DNA from: Cheiracanthium punctorium
Taxonomy: Eukaryota; Arthropoda; Arachnida; Araneae; Cheiracanthiidae
DNA: 64,000 nucleotides
NCBI GenBank assembly: GCA_038373885.1
Contig: JAWZYV010012274.1
Span: forward strand, 2,790,001 to 2,854,000
Reading direction: 5' to 3'
Shown here: positions 25,291 to 37,191 of the stretch, piece after piece
How positions within the stretch are numbered: position 1 is the stretch's first letter
How the letters are laid out: each line of letters begins with the position of its first letter
Notes under the pieces: generated by a model
Database searches by the model: none
Told to the model about the DNA's origin: nothing
The model's input: only the letters and a program-made list of their open reading frames with translations
Position numbers and translations under genes: made by a program

Positions 25291-25884
25291 TTAAAACGAT
25301 TCTTTTAAGAAATTTTTTGTAGTTCTAAAATATGCGGCGATGCTTTAATTTTGAATAAATCATGTTAACGCTTGTGAATATGCAAATCTTACACACTGCC
25401 CCACACACATTTTATTTTTGTTTGCCGTTACTCAAAATAATATTTGTATGTTAGTGAAATTTCCGAAGTCGAATTTTTTGCTTACTTGAGAAATTCAAAC
25501 AGCTGAAAAGAACTTGTAACTACTGAAACTGTGATTGGGAATGAAGCTTTTATTCGAACAATTATTTGAAAAAGAGCTTTCCACTGGTCATTTTTAAATG
25601 TAATAGGCTTTTTTCTAAACAATTATGAGATTGCCCTTTAATTTGACATGCGAGATTTTTGTCGGGTCTGAAGAGGTTAACTATAATATCGATAGGAAAA
25701 AACGGATTTTTAACGTCCATTTCTTGTTTAATTCCAAAACCAAAATATGAACTAAAAATAAAATGAATGAAACAACACGCATAATGACTAAGTTCCAAAC
25801 AATTACATAAAATTACTTGATGTCTAGCATTTACGCCAGATCCAAGTCTCAGTTCAAACGAGCTGAAAGTGATGACCATTTTAA

Positions 25885-26358
25885 CCCTTTGAGGCGCAAC
25901 CCTTTCCCAATGCTGAAAAAAGGGCAGCCGTTGCCATCGCTCGACTTAACTACCAGCAAGATGGCGGACGATCGAAACGTTCATCGCGTGCCACAGATCT
26001 AGAGACCCTTTTTTGACGCAGCAGGGTCTCTAGATCTGTGGCACGCGATGAACGTTTCGATCGTCCGCCATCTTGCTGGTAGTTAAGTCGAGCGATGGCA
26101 ACGGCTACCCTTTTTTCAGCATTGGGCAATCTATCCGGATGTTCTCGCATTCTTCCATTTTTCAGCAGATGTCAGTGCTGTTAAGAAGAATCGTGACCAT
26201 TTGTTACAGGAAATGACGTGCTAAAAAGTAAAGGATTCTCGTGGAGCTAGGTCACTCGCAACTATTTTTATAGAAATCCAATCCATTCTTCGTGACTGAC
26301 AACAGTCAAAATGTCAGAGTTTGGTGTGCCCAGAGCGGGATCACTGTGCGTGAAAGGG
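25885..26358. mobile_element. piggyBac-like MITE with long internal palindrome, copy 1
   Basis: 474 bp between TTAA sites (25881-25884, 26359-26362), ends CCCTTTGAGGCGCA and TGCGTGAAAGGG. Its first half is a nearly perfect inverted repeat: arms about 25900-26010 and 26022-26130 around a short spacer near 26011-26021. The copy at 43683-44161 lies in the opposite orientation. Confidence 0.85.
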
Positions 26359-27119
26359 TTAAAATCACAACACAAACGAAATTGTTAAAAGGGGGAAGGG
26401 GGATTCGGTAAATACAATTTCATTTTAAAGAATTAGTAAAATTTCAAAACTCATTTTAATAGACATAAGTGTACAAATTTGTACATATTGTACTCGTATA
26501 TAGTCATATTAAAATACGCAGAATTGTTCAGTCAAGGCAGAAAAAAATGTTGTATTATCATTATTTTAAAAAAAATGTTGACTAACTGGCAATTAATTAT
26601 TTTAATATTGCATCGGCGGCTCGTCAGGTGGTGCACTGCTTCACTAAAAATTATCTGAAGGTTTATTTATTTATTTTTAATTCACGTTAACTTTTCTTTA
26701 CAAACTTAACTTCTTCGTGCTTCCGTTGTGTTCAATAAATTTTATCAGAAAACTCAAATTTATTTTATTTAAACGAGCTGCGACTGTCGTATTGGCATGA
26801 GAAGTTCACCTATCATGAAAACTCGACAGGTGAGTCAAACAACGCGGTGAGATGAAAAAGTTAAGTCCTGATATTTAGTTACGGATAAAGAAGTATTCTT
26901 TATATATTCTTAAAATGGTAACTAATCTTCCAGAAAAATAATATAGCATCTGTTTTCCTTTTTTCCAGATTACAAAAGTGGTGGTTATTGATTGAATATA
27001 AATCTCCATTGTCAATATTACGCGTATAGGTTGTAAAGGAATGCACACATTCTTGTAAAAAACGAACAAAAACATACAGAAAGATCGGGGGAAAAGTACA
27101 CTGAAATGCAATTCTTACA

Positions 27120-27650
27120 CTTTAAAATCATATATTAATTTTTCAACATAGTCACCGTTAAATTTAACATATTTCTCCCAACGTGCACCAAGTTTTTTTT
27201 TCATTCCGTCACTTAAAATTTCTTAATAGCTGCCTTTACCTCATTGCCCGAGGTGTAATGATTACTCTGCAGGCCTCTTGAGTACAGGAAGGAAATAAAA
27301 ATTGCAAGGTGCAAAATCCAGGGAGTAAGGAAAGTGTTCGGTTCAAACTTCAGATTTCGCAGAACCTCTTCCGTTGTCTGCGAGGTGTGGGGAACAGTGA
27401 TGTCCTGTTCAATAACGAAGTCGAAGCGTTCCTTGGATATTCCAATATAATTTACGATACTCTTTTGAAAGATGCCTCAACCAACAATTATGGCTTTTCC
27501 AGGCTCAGAACCATTAAATTTTATTCCGCATCGACATACAGTAGATCTATCAACAGCATCGCCACCATAAACAGCCTTCAAACGACGATGAAACTCAGTA
27601 GGAATCACTTTTCAGCAGTCAAAAATTGCGATAACAGCAACCTTTTAAAC
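27120..27650 (-). pseudogene. decayed mariner transposase fragment
   Basis: Reading the minus strand from 27650 downward gives broken mariner phrases in order: PTEFHRRLKAVYGGDAVDRS and EPGKA (N-terminal helix-turn-helix region), then after a large gap YSLDFAPCNFYF (compare the catalytic-domain phrase YSPDLAPCDFFLFP) and near 27130-27220 the C-terminal DGMKKKLGARWEKYVKF. Stops and frameshifts are frequent and the first two catalytic Asp regions are largely missing, so it is an internally deleted dead copy. Terminal repeats were not found. Confidence 0.8.
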
Positions 27651-27726
27651 ACGCGTTGATATAGTACTAGAACGTCTCCATACGTTTATTCCACGTAATA
27701 TACTATATGAACGCAACGCGTTGAAA

Positions 27727-28130
27727 CTGCGCATGCGTATGGAAAGGAAATATAACTTCCTAATGCCACTATTTCGTTCGCGTTCTACAAGTATGTGTAC
27801 ATTACTTTTCAGCCTACCCTCGTATATTCATTTTGTTTGTACGACGATTTTCCTGGATTTAATTTAGAGATGATTCAATTGAGTCCTATAGAAGTTCTGG
27901 GGGGAGGGGGCGGTGATGCAATTAAAAACAAAATTGCAGTAGAAAGACAACCACGATCTTCGTTTCAAATACGACCTTTGTTTGCACTGCAGAGCAGCGG
28001 GTTATTCTGATTATTTGGTAGTTGTATTGGACAGTTCGGTATTACTTGTCAAAGGCAATTAATCTGGGTTCAACATTTAACTTCTAAGTCGCCAGATTTT
28101 ACACCGAAATAATATAAATTGGAAAGATTG
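27727..28130. other. AT-rich intron stretch
   Basis: Contains a perfect-looking TGCGCATGCG motif near 27731 but no gene or delimited element. Confidence 0.4.
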
Positions 28131-28138
28131 ATAACGCA

Positions 28139-28312
28139 CAGGGGCTTAGCCAGAAATTTTTCATGGGGGGGGGGGGTTACGACTACTACAACTCATATAT
28201 ATGTATACGTGGGTGTGATAATGTAGTGAAGAATATACATTTTGTATGGCAAAAAATTCCTCATGGGGGGGGTTATGACCCCCCTAACCCCCCCCCCTTG
28301 GCTACGCCCCTG
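28139..28312. mobile_element. hAT-type MITE 'CAGTGGCGTAGCC', independent copy
   Basis: 174 bp, starts CAGGGGCTTAGCC and ends GGCTACGCCCCTG, same family as 17726-17895 and 33479-33656. Perfect 8-bp duplication ATAACGCA (28131-28138, 28313-28320), different from that of the nested copies, so a separate insertion. Confidence 0.9.
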
Positions 28313-28404
28313 ATAACGCAATATTAAATACAATTTTGCACATGCGGCACGCTACTTTCATTCGATAAGTACTACTCGGGTGTTGTTTTTGTCATTCAAT
28401 TAAT

Positions 28405-28484
28405 GTTAAATCTTACATCAATTCTTAATCTTAATCTGTTAAATCTTACATCAATTCTTAATCTTAATCTGTTAAATCTTACAT
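28405..28484. repeat. 33-bp tandem repeat, about 2.4 copies
   Basis: Unit GTTAAATCTTACATCAATTC plus 13 further bases starts at 28405, 28438 and 28471; copies are identical over the repeated part. Confidence 0.9.
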
Positions 28485-30416
28485 ATTACAATCTTGCTAC
28501 AAGAACAACACCCGAAAACGCGTGAATACAGCATATGATTAAATTATAAGGATAGTTAAAGTCTGAAATATTGAAAACAAATTCTTTCTTCTAAAAAGTT
28601 TTACTCGTATTCAGCACACTAGATAAAACAGAACAAATTAAAACAGGTAATTAGTCACAAAGGGCAATTTTTTAGCAGTTTGAATTTTGTTCATTAACAC
28701 ATTAATTTGGGTGAAGCCACACTTGACTACAAGATTTGATTCAAGTTCTTAAAAACAGTACCCGAGCAAAAAAAACATGGTGAAAGAAACGTTACTCAAA
28801 TTTAATAATTGGGAACTCGCCAAACAAAATAAGGCATAAAATAATCGTTTTTTCCAGGATATGTTTTTATTTTACAGTTAAGGGAATGAAGAAATTTTAA
28901 AAGTAATCAATTTCTGGTGTTTATTTATTTGATGATGCAGCTACAAATGAAAGGGATCCCTAAAATAGAGCTTATCCGAAATCTGCATGTTGAAGACAGA
29001 ATTACGAAGACTTATGTTGATCTAGGGTAAAACTAAGGCCATTAACATAGATCATTTTTACTGTTTTGTCTCATTTTTTCCCCCCGCAGTCTAGAAATAG
29101 TATTGATTACTGTTTAGATTACTACGCTTTGTTGATATTGCTGCTGTTAGTAATTTAAATATTTCGTGGAAATTTAAAAACAACTGCAAATATTAACTGA
29201 ATATTTCTTAGTATATTTTCTGCAGATGATTTTAAGAAAAGAAAAACTAACAGAAAAATCAACAACTGTGGATGCTTTGAGTAAAATAATTTTTTTATAT
29301 GTTAACATGCGTGATATTTAGCAGTTTTATTTGAATGGGCATATTTCGTTAAGAAGTAAACGTCAGAAACGTGTTATTTTATTGGCACCGAGTAACAATT
29401 CGGTTACAATTTTTATCAGAGCTGCAGGTAGCTATTGTTTAATAGCCTATTACAGGGTTCACGTTTACTCAGATTTCTGAGTCATTTACCCAAATTTTGT
29501 TGACTGTGATGCAAAAAAGTACGCACATAATGGGTTTTTCATATGCAAAAACCCATATCTCTCAAGATAATGGGCTTTTGTGACCCACTTTTATCAGACG
29601 TCAGTGCGATCCCTGCATTAAGATAATAATTGGTTTAAACGTTATGTATAATTATATATTTACAAAACTAGATATAATTTGAATATTGGATAATTCAAAT
29701 GTTCTGGTTCGGAAAAATAATTTACTAGCACATAACAACTACATAAAGGGTTTGACAATTTCTGTCGGAATTTAAAAAGGGTTCGCAATGATAAAAAAGT
29801 TTTCTAACCACTGATTTAGGCCAATATTTCTCAACTGCCTGACCTCAATATCAGCTGCATCTGTCCTCGAAGGGCTGTACTTAGCTAGGATTTTCAATAA
29901 ACGTCTCATTGGCGGATATCAATGCTATCATTTCATTTTTCCATTGAAAAACAAAAGACGTTGAAACAGAAGGGGAAAAAAACCCTTTTAAACAACCTAA
30001 TACAGTGAAGCACCGTTTATATGCTTCTCGTTTATACGTTTTTCTGAATGATTCAAGCGAAATCCATTGGATTTTAACGCCAAATTATTTCCTTTATACA
30101 TTTTCCTGAAATCGAAAACTTCATTTATAAGTTTATTTTATTTTTTTTTTTTTTTAACTGAAGAGGAGTAAAAATGTTTGAGCAAGTTTTCATAGGCTCT
30201 AATTTTATACAAGAATACCTCAATTCCGGCGATTTAAATGATAATGTTAAACAGGCACTTTTAACTATATACAATAAACTTTTTTCTGTGCATTCCCAAA
30301 CAGCTATACAGCCGAAAATTACAAAATCTTTCGTACATGCGGAATGAATATGAATACAAGTACTAACTGTACATTAAATCCAGAATAAAACTGCTAGTAT
30401 TAAATATTTATTGTGC

Positions 30417-30716
30417 TGTGGTGCACACAAGGAAGGGGTCCAGGGGTCCCCTAAAAGAGTCCCCAATTGACTTTCCGTTATAAAACAATCAGGTAGCTCT
30501 TGACATTTTAATACGTTAAAAGACTTCATAAAATTCTTATTTCCAGCCTTTAAGAATAGTAAATTAAGGCACAATTTAGAAGTGTATCAAAGTGATTCAA
30601 ATGTGATCATAGTCACGGGGGGGGGGGGAGTCTTCTTATTTTTCTGTTGGTTTATTTATGTCTCAACTTTACGAGCTGGACACCTCTACATGGTAGAATC
30701 CTGTGTGCGCCACTAC
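30417..30716. mobile_element. hAT-type MITE nested in pogo-like element
   Basis: Starts TGTGGTGCACACAAGG; the other end, read in reverse, is GTAGTGGCGCACACAGG. Flanks TATTGTGC (30409-30416) and TATTGTGT (30717-30724) match at 7/8. Confidence 0.5.
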
Positions 30717-30720
30717 TATT

Positions 30721-30810
30721 GTGTATAATAATATATGCGTGTACAATAATATATGCGTGTACAATAATATATGCGTGTATAATAATATATGTGTGTATAA
30801 TAATATATGC
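30721..30810. repeat. 18-bp minisatellite, five copies
   Basis: Five consecutive units of GTGTAYAATAATATATGC with single-base variants (T/C at position 6; C/T at the last base). Confidence 0.95.
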
Positions 30811-31868
30811 AGTATTTTAATTTAAATCTGATTTTTTATTGTGGCTTATTACGAAAATATACGTTCTTTTGAAAATTTATTTTATACGTTTTTCTTATTT
30901 ATACATTTTCCCCCCTCCAGTCCCTTGAAAAACGTATAAACGGTGCTTCACTGTATTAGGAGTGATTGCATTATATTAATAGTGAATTAACTCGAATTCG
31001 AAGTACTTTCAGCAATGCTAACCAATTTTTATTATTATTATTTTCTTGTTTTCAGACCAGAGTCGTTTTTTAAATTCATCAAATAATGAATTTCCATTAC
31101 ATGTTCGCAAAGGCTTATTTAACGTAACCATTAAGAGCTAAATGCGATATAAAGATTTAACACAAATTTATTGCGATAAATTTTAGGGACAAATAATTAG
31201 CCCAATAGAAATTTTGTATCAGCAAAAAAATTCCAAGATTACACAACTCTATTTGTATTTACTATAATTATCTCATGAATGATAAATATAATTAGTTAAT
31301 TACACTATGTAAACTGATGTACAGAATTTATTAAACTAGAAATACTGCATGCAAAATCCTTCGTATTGCAGATTTGAAACAACTAAATTTAGGAAAATTA
31401 ACATATAATTTGTTCCAACTTAGGTTTTTTTTTTTTGTTTTTTTGTTTGTTTTAGCTCAACTTTCTGGACGTTTTTCAAATTCATTTTTACAACATTGTC
31501 ATTCTGTACAATACGATAAATAATTAAATAAAATACAAATTTCAGCGATATCTATGGAGCAGACATAAGCAGTTTAGACCTATGTTCATGGTTTAATGTT
31601 TTCTTTCTCGATATAGAATATTTTGATGCGACGTTTCACATACGCCGTAAGAGTGACAACCAACTGAGCAAACTCTGCCACTGCAATCCTATTGTAATTA
31701 ACTCAGAAAAAAGAGTGTTAAAAATATCAATTAACCGTAATCACTTTAAAACATGACATCCCTCTCGAAAATCATGACGAAAGTTTGCTCGACAACAATC
31801 CATTACAATCATCCAATAAATTGAATTTAATACAGTACACTTACATTTTTAACAAGTCCGAAACCTTT

Positions 31869-31912
31869 ATGTATGTGTGTGTGTGTGTGTATCTATCTAT
31901 CTATCTATCCAT
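31869..31912. repeat. compound (GT)n (CTAT)n microsatellite
   Basis: Alternating GT run followed by about five CTAT units. Confidence 0.85.
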
Positions 31913-32616
31913 ATATATTATATATTGCACACGATAACGTATTTATAAATATAAATTAATTGGCTTGCTTTTGGTCATGAATAAAATGTACATTTTCCAC
32001 AAACTAGATTGAAAATTTTATACGAGTACGGGGATCGATGCAAGCGAAATTTGGTCCGTTTTAAAGCCCCTTCTCAAAATTCAATAGATTAAAACGGACC
32101 CTTCCCAAAATTATAATCGAATAAAACGGCTTCTTCACAATACAGTCAATTAAAACAACCCTTCTTTAACATTTTACGATAGATTTTAATTTGTTTTGAA
32201 AATTATTTTATGGGAAAAAGTGACTTTTACAAAAATAGATGTTGAAATCCACAAAAATAGATATTGAAATTCACAAAAATAAAACAGTTTTCACGAAAAT
32301 GGGACCATGGAAAAAATTCCTGATTCGACCCTTGGAGCGGTTTTATTATATACTTTTTAAAGTTTTTCAATTTTCTCAAAACAGTTCATATTCCAACTAC
32401 AAGAATTTTTCTCCGTACATCTTCAACTAAAACTCGAATAAAAACAACGATCATTTCAAAACATACCACTGGGAAAAATAAGAAAAACTCCAGAAGTCTC
32501 AAATTAATAAAAGACCCAGAAAACAAGGTTGCATTTAATAGTTGTAAAAATATTTTTAAATAATGCAAACTATGACACAGTTTGAAAAATAAAATCAATA
32601 AAAGTTAAAAACTCAC

Positions 32617-32667
32617 TGCAGGCCTGTAGTAAGAATAATACGTAGGCGGTGGAGGAACTGCATACAT
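32617..32667 (-). CDS. cnc: candidate alternative first coding exon of short cnc isoform
   Basis: An ATG at 32665-32667 opens 17 codons (MYAVPPPPTYYSYYRPA) that end exactly at a strong donor GTGAGT (32611-32616) in phase 0, the phase required by the exon 5 acceptor at 6497. An in-frame TAA lies 12 codons upstream of the ATG, so the frame starts here. Spliced to exons 5-10 it predicts 533 residues, with the CNC and bZIP parts but without DLG and ETGE, hence probably not under KEAP1 control. Fly cnc is known to make shorter isoforms from internal promoters. PPTY is a PPxY-type WW-domain ligand; p45 NF-E2 also has PPxY motifs near its N terminus. No transcript evidence is available here. Confidence 0.6.
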
Positions 32668-33478
32668 CTCGGAACCAAGTACTTTCCAAGATTTATCTTC
32701 GACACATTATTCCGAATGCCGCGGAAAAAAAGAGTTGAGGTAAAGGAAAGCGTGTGGGATGTGTACAGTGGGGGTGTGGCTCAGGAGTTACGGTACAGCC
32801 CAACAGAGCGTGCAAGGCGGAGAGACCGACTCTACGACAGCCAACAAGGAAATGCTGGGGTCTTCGGGATACCCCAACTGTAGGATCCCGAATTTCGAAA
32901 GCAAAACTTTTTGACGTTGGTATGACGTGTAAATGTGTTTGATGAAAGACAAGCGATGCCGGAAAAACTTTCTGGGTTGACTACAGTTCGAAGATGGGCA
33001 ATTGAGTCGCATGCTAATACCTTCGCCAGCAACCTATTACAACAAGGCAAATTTACTATACAGTTTGCTTTTTCTTTGCACGTCGATGTATTATAAGATG
33101 CGTGCAATAACATATCATAACAGACTTCAATAGACCAACAGAAGAAATATTAAATGCTGAAAACCGATAAAACGCAACTTACATCAAGCATGAGCGTAGC
33201 GTGGTAGAAAATCTTCCGATTGGGGGGTGGGGGGGCACAATGAATTCAAAGCAGAAAAGGGAAGTTTTTCTTAAATTTTGAAATAAATTTCTGGGATCAA
33301 AAGATTTCGAGACAGAAGTTGCACCCTGCACCCCACATGACCTTTGCGCCTATGGAAAGAGAATTCTGTAATCAGATTCAGAATGAGTGTGACGTTTTAG
33401 ATTTATGTTAGACAGCATAAGCGTAAAGTTTTCAAAATTATTGGGGGGGGCGGGCCCCTCAACCACCTATATTCACGT

Positions 33479-33656
33479 CAGTGGCGTAGCCAAAGGGGGG
33501 AGGGGGTTGGGGGGTCATAACCCCCCCCCCCCAATATGGAATTTTTGCCATACAAATTGTATATTCTTCACTCCCTTATCATACACCCGTATACATATAT
33601 GTGAGTTGCAGAAGTCATAAACCCCCCCCCATGAAAAATTTATGGCTACGCCACTG
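33479..33656. mobile_element. hAT-type MITE 'CAGTGGCGTAGCC', nested copy 2
   Basis: 178 bp, starts CAGTGGCGTAGCC, ends GGCTACGCCACTG; perfect 8-bp duplication ATTCACGT (33471-33478, 33657-33664). Long G and C runs near the ends. Confidence 0.9.
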
Positions 33657-33688
33657 ATTCACGTACACATCACGTATAACTTACTCAT

Positions 33689-33863
33689 AGTTGCCAACTA
33701 CTACGGAATATAATTAACCACTTTTTCTACATGATTTTTCGGCTTAAAATGTAGCAAAATTTTTGTGATGCGCGCACGAGCTGGTTACTATTTTGAAAAA
33801 AATAATTAAAAAATATACTGTTTACAAAAAGTGGTTAGTTATATTCCGTAGTAGTTGGCAGCT
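33689..33863. repeat. nested inverted-repeat element inside MITE 'A' copy 2
   Basis: Inverted ends AGTTGCCAACTACTACGGAA / reverse of AGCTGCCAACTACTACGGAA; equivalent to 17922-18095. Confidence 0.65.
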
Positions 33864-34903
33864 ATGGCTTACTATATATAAGTGTCAATTATTGGAGGCG
33901 CTCGATCTCTATGGGTCCATAGAATTCTATGCCAATGTAAGGTAAGTATCCATGTTAGTATCTTCCTACCATGTTATAAGTTAAAAATAGAAGCAAAGTA
34001 AAAAATCCAAAGGAGGAAAAAAAAAAACATATTCGATGAGATAGTGCATTTTAGACACATCTGAACTTTAATTCATTTCATACTTTACATTGCATAATCT
34101 GATTTTAATTAACCAGAGCCTGGCGAGGGCAGCTTATAGTAACATTTTGTGTTACAGGGCGTCACAATGAATACTAAATCATGATTGAAATCAAAAGAAG
34201 AAAAAGTACAAGTAAAGGTTTTTTTTAAAACATTTGTAAATGGAGTGAATACTTTTTTTTATGTTAGTATAAATTAGTTTCCTGTATTTAGTGATAAATT
34301 ATTGGGTGGGCTCAGCCCCTATTCACAAATTATTGGGGGGGCTCGAGCCCCACGGGCCCATATAACTTTACGCCTATGTCATGTTAGACAGTGCAGGTAT
34401 ACATTACTGATGAAAAATGTAGTTTGGAGTTTCATTCCAGCAATCCAAAAGAAGGGTAACCGTGGTGACCAACATCACCAGATGAAGGAAATTCAAGAAA
34501 TCACTGGCGATTAACTAAGACCAGAAACAGATCAAAGAATTAATAAAACAAAGGGCTATTTTTTTAAGGTAGGGATACATTTTTAAATTTCAGGAAATAT
34601 TTTTGAAACAATCGCAACATAAATGAGGGATTTGAATTCCTGCAAGTCCGAATGCAATGATTCCGCCTTAGGCAAAGTCTAACAAATTGAGCCCATATAG
34701 CAAATATTCAATAACTTCAATTTCATGCGAGATCTTGATACTTAAAATAAAATTGTTCTTTTTCGGTAGAATTTCATTACGACAGGTTTATTTGCAGATC
34801 AGATCTCGTTTGAAAGATGTTTGTGAAAATCAAAACGATTTTTCCGTAGCTAAAACTATGTTTCTGTAATACAAATCTACTTACTTTGAGATCCCGATAG
34901 ATC

Positions 34904-34930
34904 AGTGGTTCCCAAACTTTTAAACACTTC
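34904..34930. mobile_element. solo hAT left terminus
   Basis: CAGTGGTTCCCAAACTTTT matches the end of the complete hAT transposon, but no partner end was found nearby. Probably the remnant of a truncated or partly rearranged element. Confidence 0.5.
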
Positions 34931-35919
34931 GACCTACTTTTTAGAAACCAAATATATAGCGTTCTCGCCTCGCATACGAATTACTTTTCAATCAGAATAG
35001 CAGTGCTGCATATGAGGAGGAATGCCATCCTGAGATGGGAAGGTACACTTTGCCTGAAGCCTCTACAGTTTAACTTGCGTCTCCTTTGTTGTCGTTTATG
35101 GTATACTATCGGCACTCTACAATACACACAAACACGTAACATTTAAAATTAGGACAGCACGAGGGATATACAAAACGCACAAAAGAGAGGATAAAGAAAT
35201 AAACGGAAAAAAAGAAAACAGAGAAGAGTAGAAGACAGAAAAATAATAGGTAAACAGAGGAAAGGCGGTACGGTATGTCCAAAGCTTGACGATATTTAGA
35301 TGGGGCTCAGGGGTACTAACTTTGAGGACTCCTTAACTATCGCAAGCATTTTAACCGATTTTTGACCGCTGTTGAATTTTTGCAACAGAGCTTTTTTTGA
35401 GATTTCCAAAACTGAACTTTAAAATTGCTTACATATATTTGAGCAAGATTAAACGTTTAAAAATTATTTGTATTTTAATATTTGTAACCCATTTGTATCA
35501 TTAGCTTATATGGACGATAAGTCAGAGATGGCTATTATATGACGCGCGTGTCAAATTTCGTAGAAAATTTTCCTGTACCGACAAAATATTTGTAATTTTC
35601 TTTTCTTCTTTAAAGCATAAAATACAAAGCACTAGTACTCGAAAATTGCATTTAAGTTAACTGTAGTTTTTACACTTTGATCAAATCGTATTTGTCACCC
35701 CAAAAATACTTCTATAACTTTATCTAGTGACATTGTCTCTTAGAGAATAAGATAATAGTTATTACAGGGGAAATTCAGTCCTCCCCCCCAATTACTATTT
35801 CAGTTCTTATGAATTTATAATACAGATAATCGGGATAGATGGGGCCACCTTTTCTTCAGGGGCACCGGGCTACTGTCCCGGTTGCCCGTGTGATAATCGG
35901 GCTCTAGGTATATCAGGTT

Positions 35920-36123
35920 GTTGTGTGTGATTATGGCAACGATACACTAAGGGGATCTGCCAAGGTGGGGGGGGGATTTGTTAGGAGGACTTTCTAAGGG
36001 GTTCTAACGCGTATTCACGTTACATCTGGAGAAAACCTACCAAAACTCCAGACCGTTAAATCGACAACCGCGCGATGGGACCCGAACCTGGGACCTTCAC
36101 ACTTCACCCATCTACCTAGGTAT
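35920..36123 (-). repeat. tRNA-derived SINE, copy 2 (broken by MITE)
   Basis: Minus strand: B box GGTTCGGGTCC (36078-36088) then the body with CTGGAGTTTTGG...TTTTCTCCAGATGTAACG shared with the 43.4-kb copy. Its tRNA-like 5' side is interrupted by the element at 36124-36518. Confidence 0.7.
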
Positions 36124-36518
36124 TAGAGATGAGACGGGCTCAGCCCGAGCCCGAAAGCCCGAGCCCGAGCCCGGGCTCTGTAATTCACGATTGCGTTCGG
36201 GCTCGGGCGGGCTCGGGCTCGTGAAAAATTTCTTCTTTGTTGAACATACTCCTTGAAACAGATTTTAAAAAGTGATTCATGGGATAAATACACGTACTTA
36301 TTTAAAAACATAGCGGCACGGGAGACTAGAAGGTGTGTGAAGCTCCAAAATTTATTGTATCCTATTAATGAAGTAGTTAATTTTATTTGTCTTTAACTGA
36401 TATTTCGGGCTCGGGCGGGCTCGGGCTCCAACTTTAATAATATTGCTCGGGCTCGGATTAAAAGTCCTCGGGCTCGGGCGGGCTCGGGCTTCAAAAAATG
36501 AGCCCGAACTCATCTCTA
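36124..36518. mobile_element. hAT-type MITE rich in GGGCTCGGGC repeats
   Basis: 395 bp, ends TAGAGATGAG in inverted orientation, perfect 8-bp duplication CTAGGTAT (36116-36123, 36519-36526). Interior near both ends is made of short GGGCTCGGGC/GCCCGAGCCC repeats, giving Arg-Ala or Leu-Gly simple-repeat frames that are not genes. Confidence 0.9.
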
Positions 36519-37191
36519 CTAGGTATATAAGAGAGAGATTAGAAGTAGAGCAACTTGCATTTGCATTGATGCCTAGTCTGAGTAGTGTGATTCTCGAGCA
36601 TATATTTGCCCCAACGCCCCGACACGTAATTGAAATATCCTTGTACCGATATTATCTTCAATCCTCAAACATTTTCAGACGCAGTGGCGTCGAGTGGGGG
36701 GGGGGCAGAGGGGGCGCCCGCCCAGACGGCAACTTTCTAGGGGTGCAGTTAGATCCCTATCGTTGAGAAACAACCCTGGTCGCAAGTATTTTCTGTTGTC
36801 TCTTCTTTTTGATGGTGTGAATGAATGAGTTAAACCCGGGTTCCCCCACGATTAAATCCGATGACCTTACTCGATATAAGGTCAACAACCGGAACTTCGC
36901 TAAAATGACCTTATAAGTGGCGTGACCTTTCAACAGATTCATATGCATTTGTCACTAATACTTATAATACTTGTACTATATACAAGTATTATATAAATAC
37001 GGTATAATTCTTTGAAAAATTTCATAGTACAGAATATTTGTTTATTAGGTCAATTTTTTAATGAAGTTACACCAATTAAAATTAATAGATTCGGAAAGAA
37101 ATTATTCTTACAATTTTTTAATTCGGAATAAATTCGTATGCAAATATGATCAAGCAAAACAGTATAACTTACACCTTATTTTACTTCAAAT

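Larger units (their letters stand above)
30003..30953. mobile_element. pogo-like element, 951 bp, with nested hAT MITE
   Basis: Ends CAGTGAAGCACCGTTTATA in inverted orientation, TA flanks at 30001-30002 and 30954-30955; the inverted match continues five bases further outward (CCTAA/TTAGG). No transposase frame. Interior holds a hAT MITE (30417-30716) and an 18-bp minisatellite. Confidence 0.78.
33416..34380. mobile_element. long MITE 'A' copy 2, uninterrupted
   Basis: 965 bp, starts CATAAGCGTAAAGTT and ends AACTTTACGCCTATGTC. Flanked by an 11-bp direct repeat ATGTTAGACAG (33405-33415, 34381-34391). Carries the same two nested elements as copy 1 but not the hAT transposon, so it shows the empty site. 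Confidence 0.8.

Noticed and set aside
36443..36766. 107-codon plus-strand frame
   Set aside because: Translates GGGCTCGGGC simple repeats of a MITE and then unrelated flank; no protein signature.
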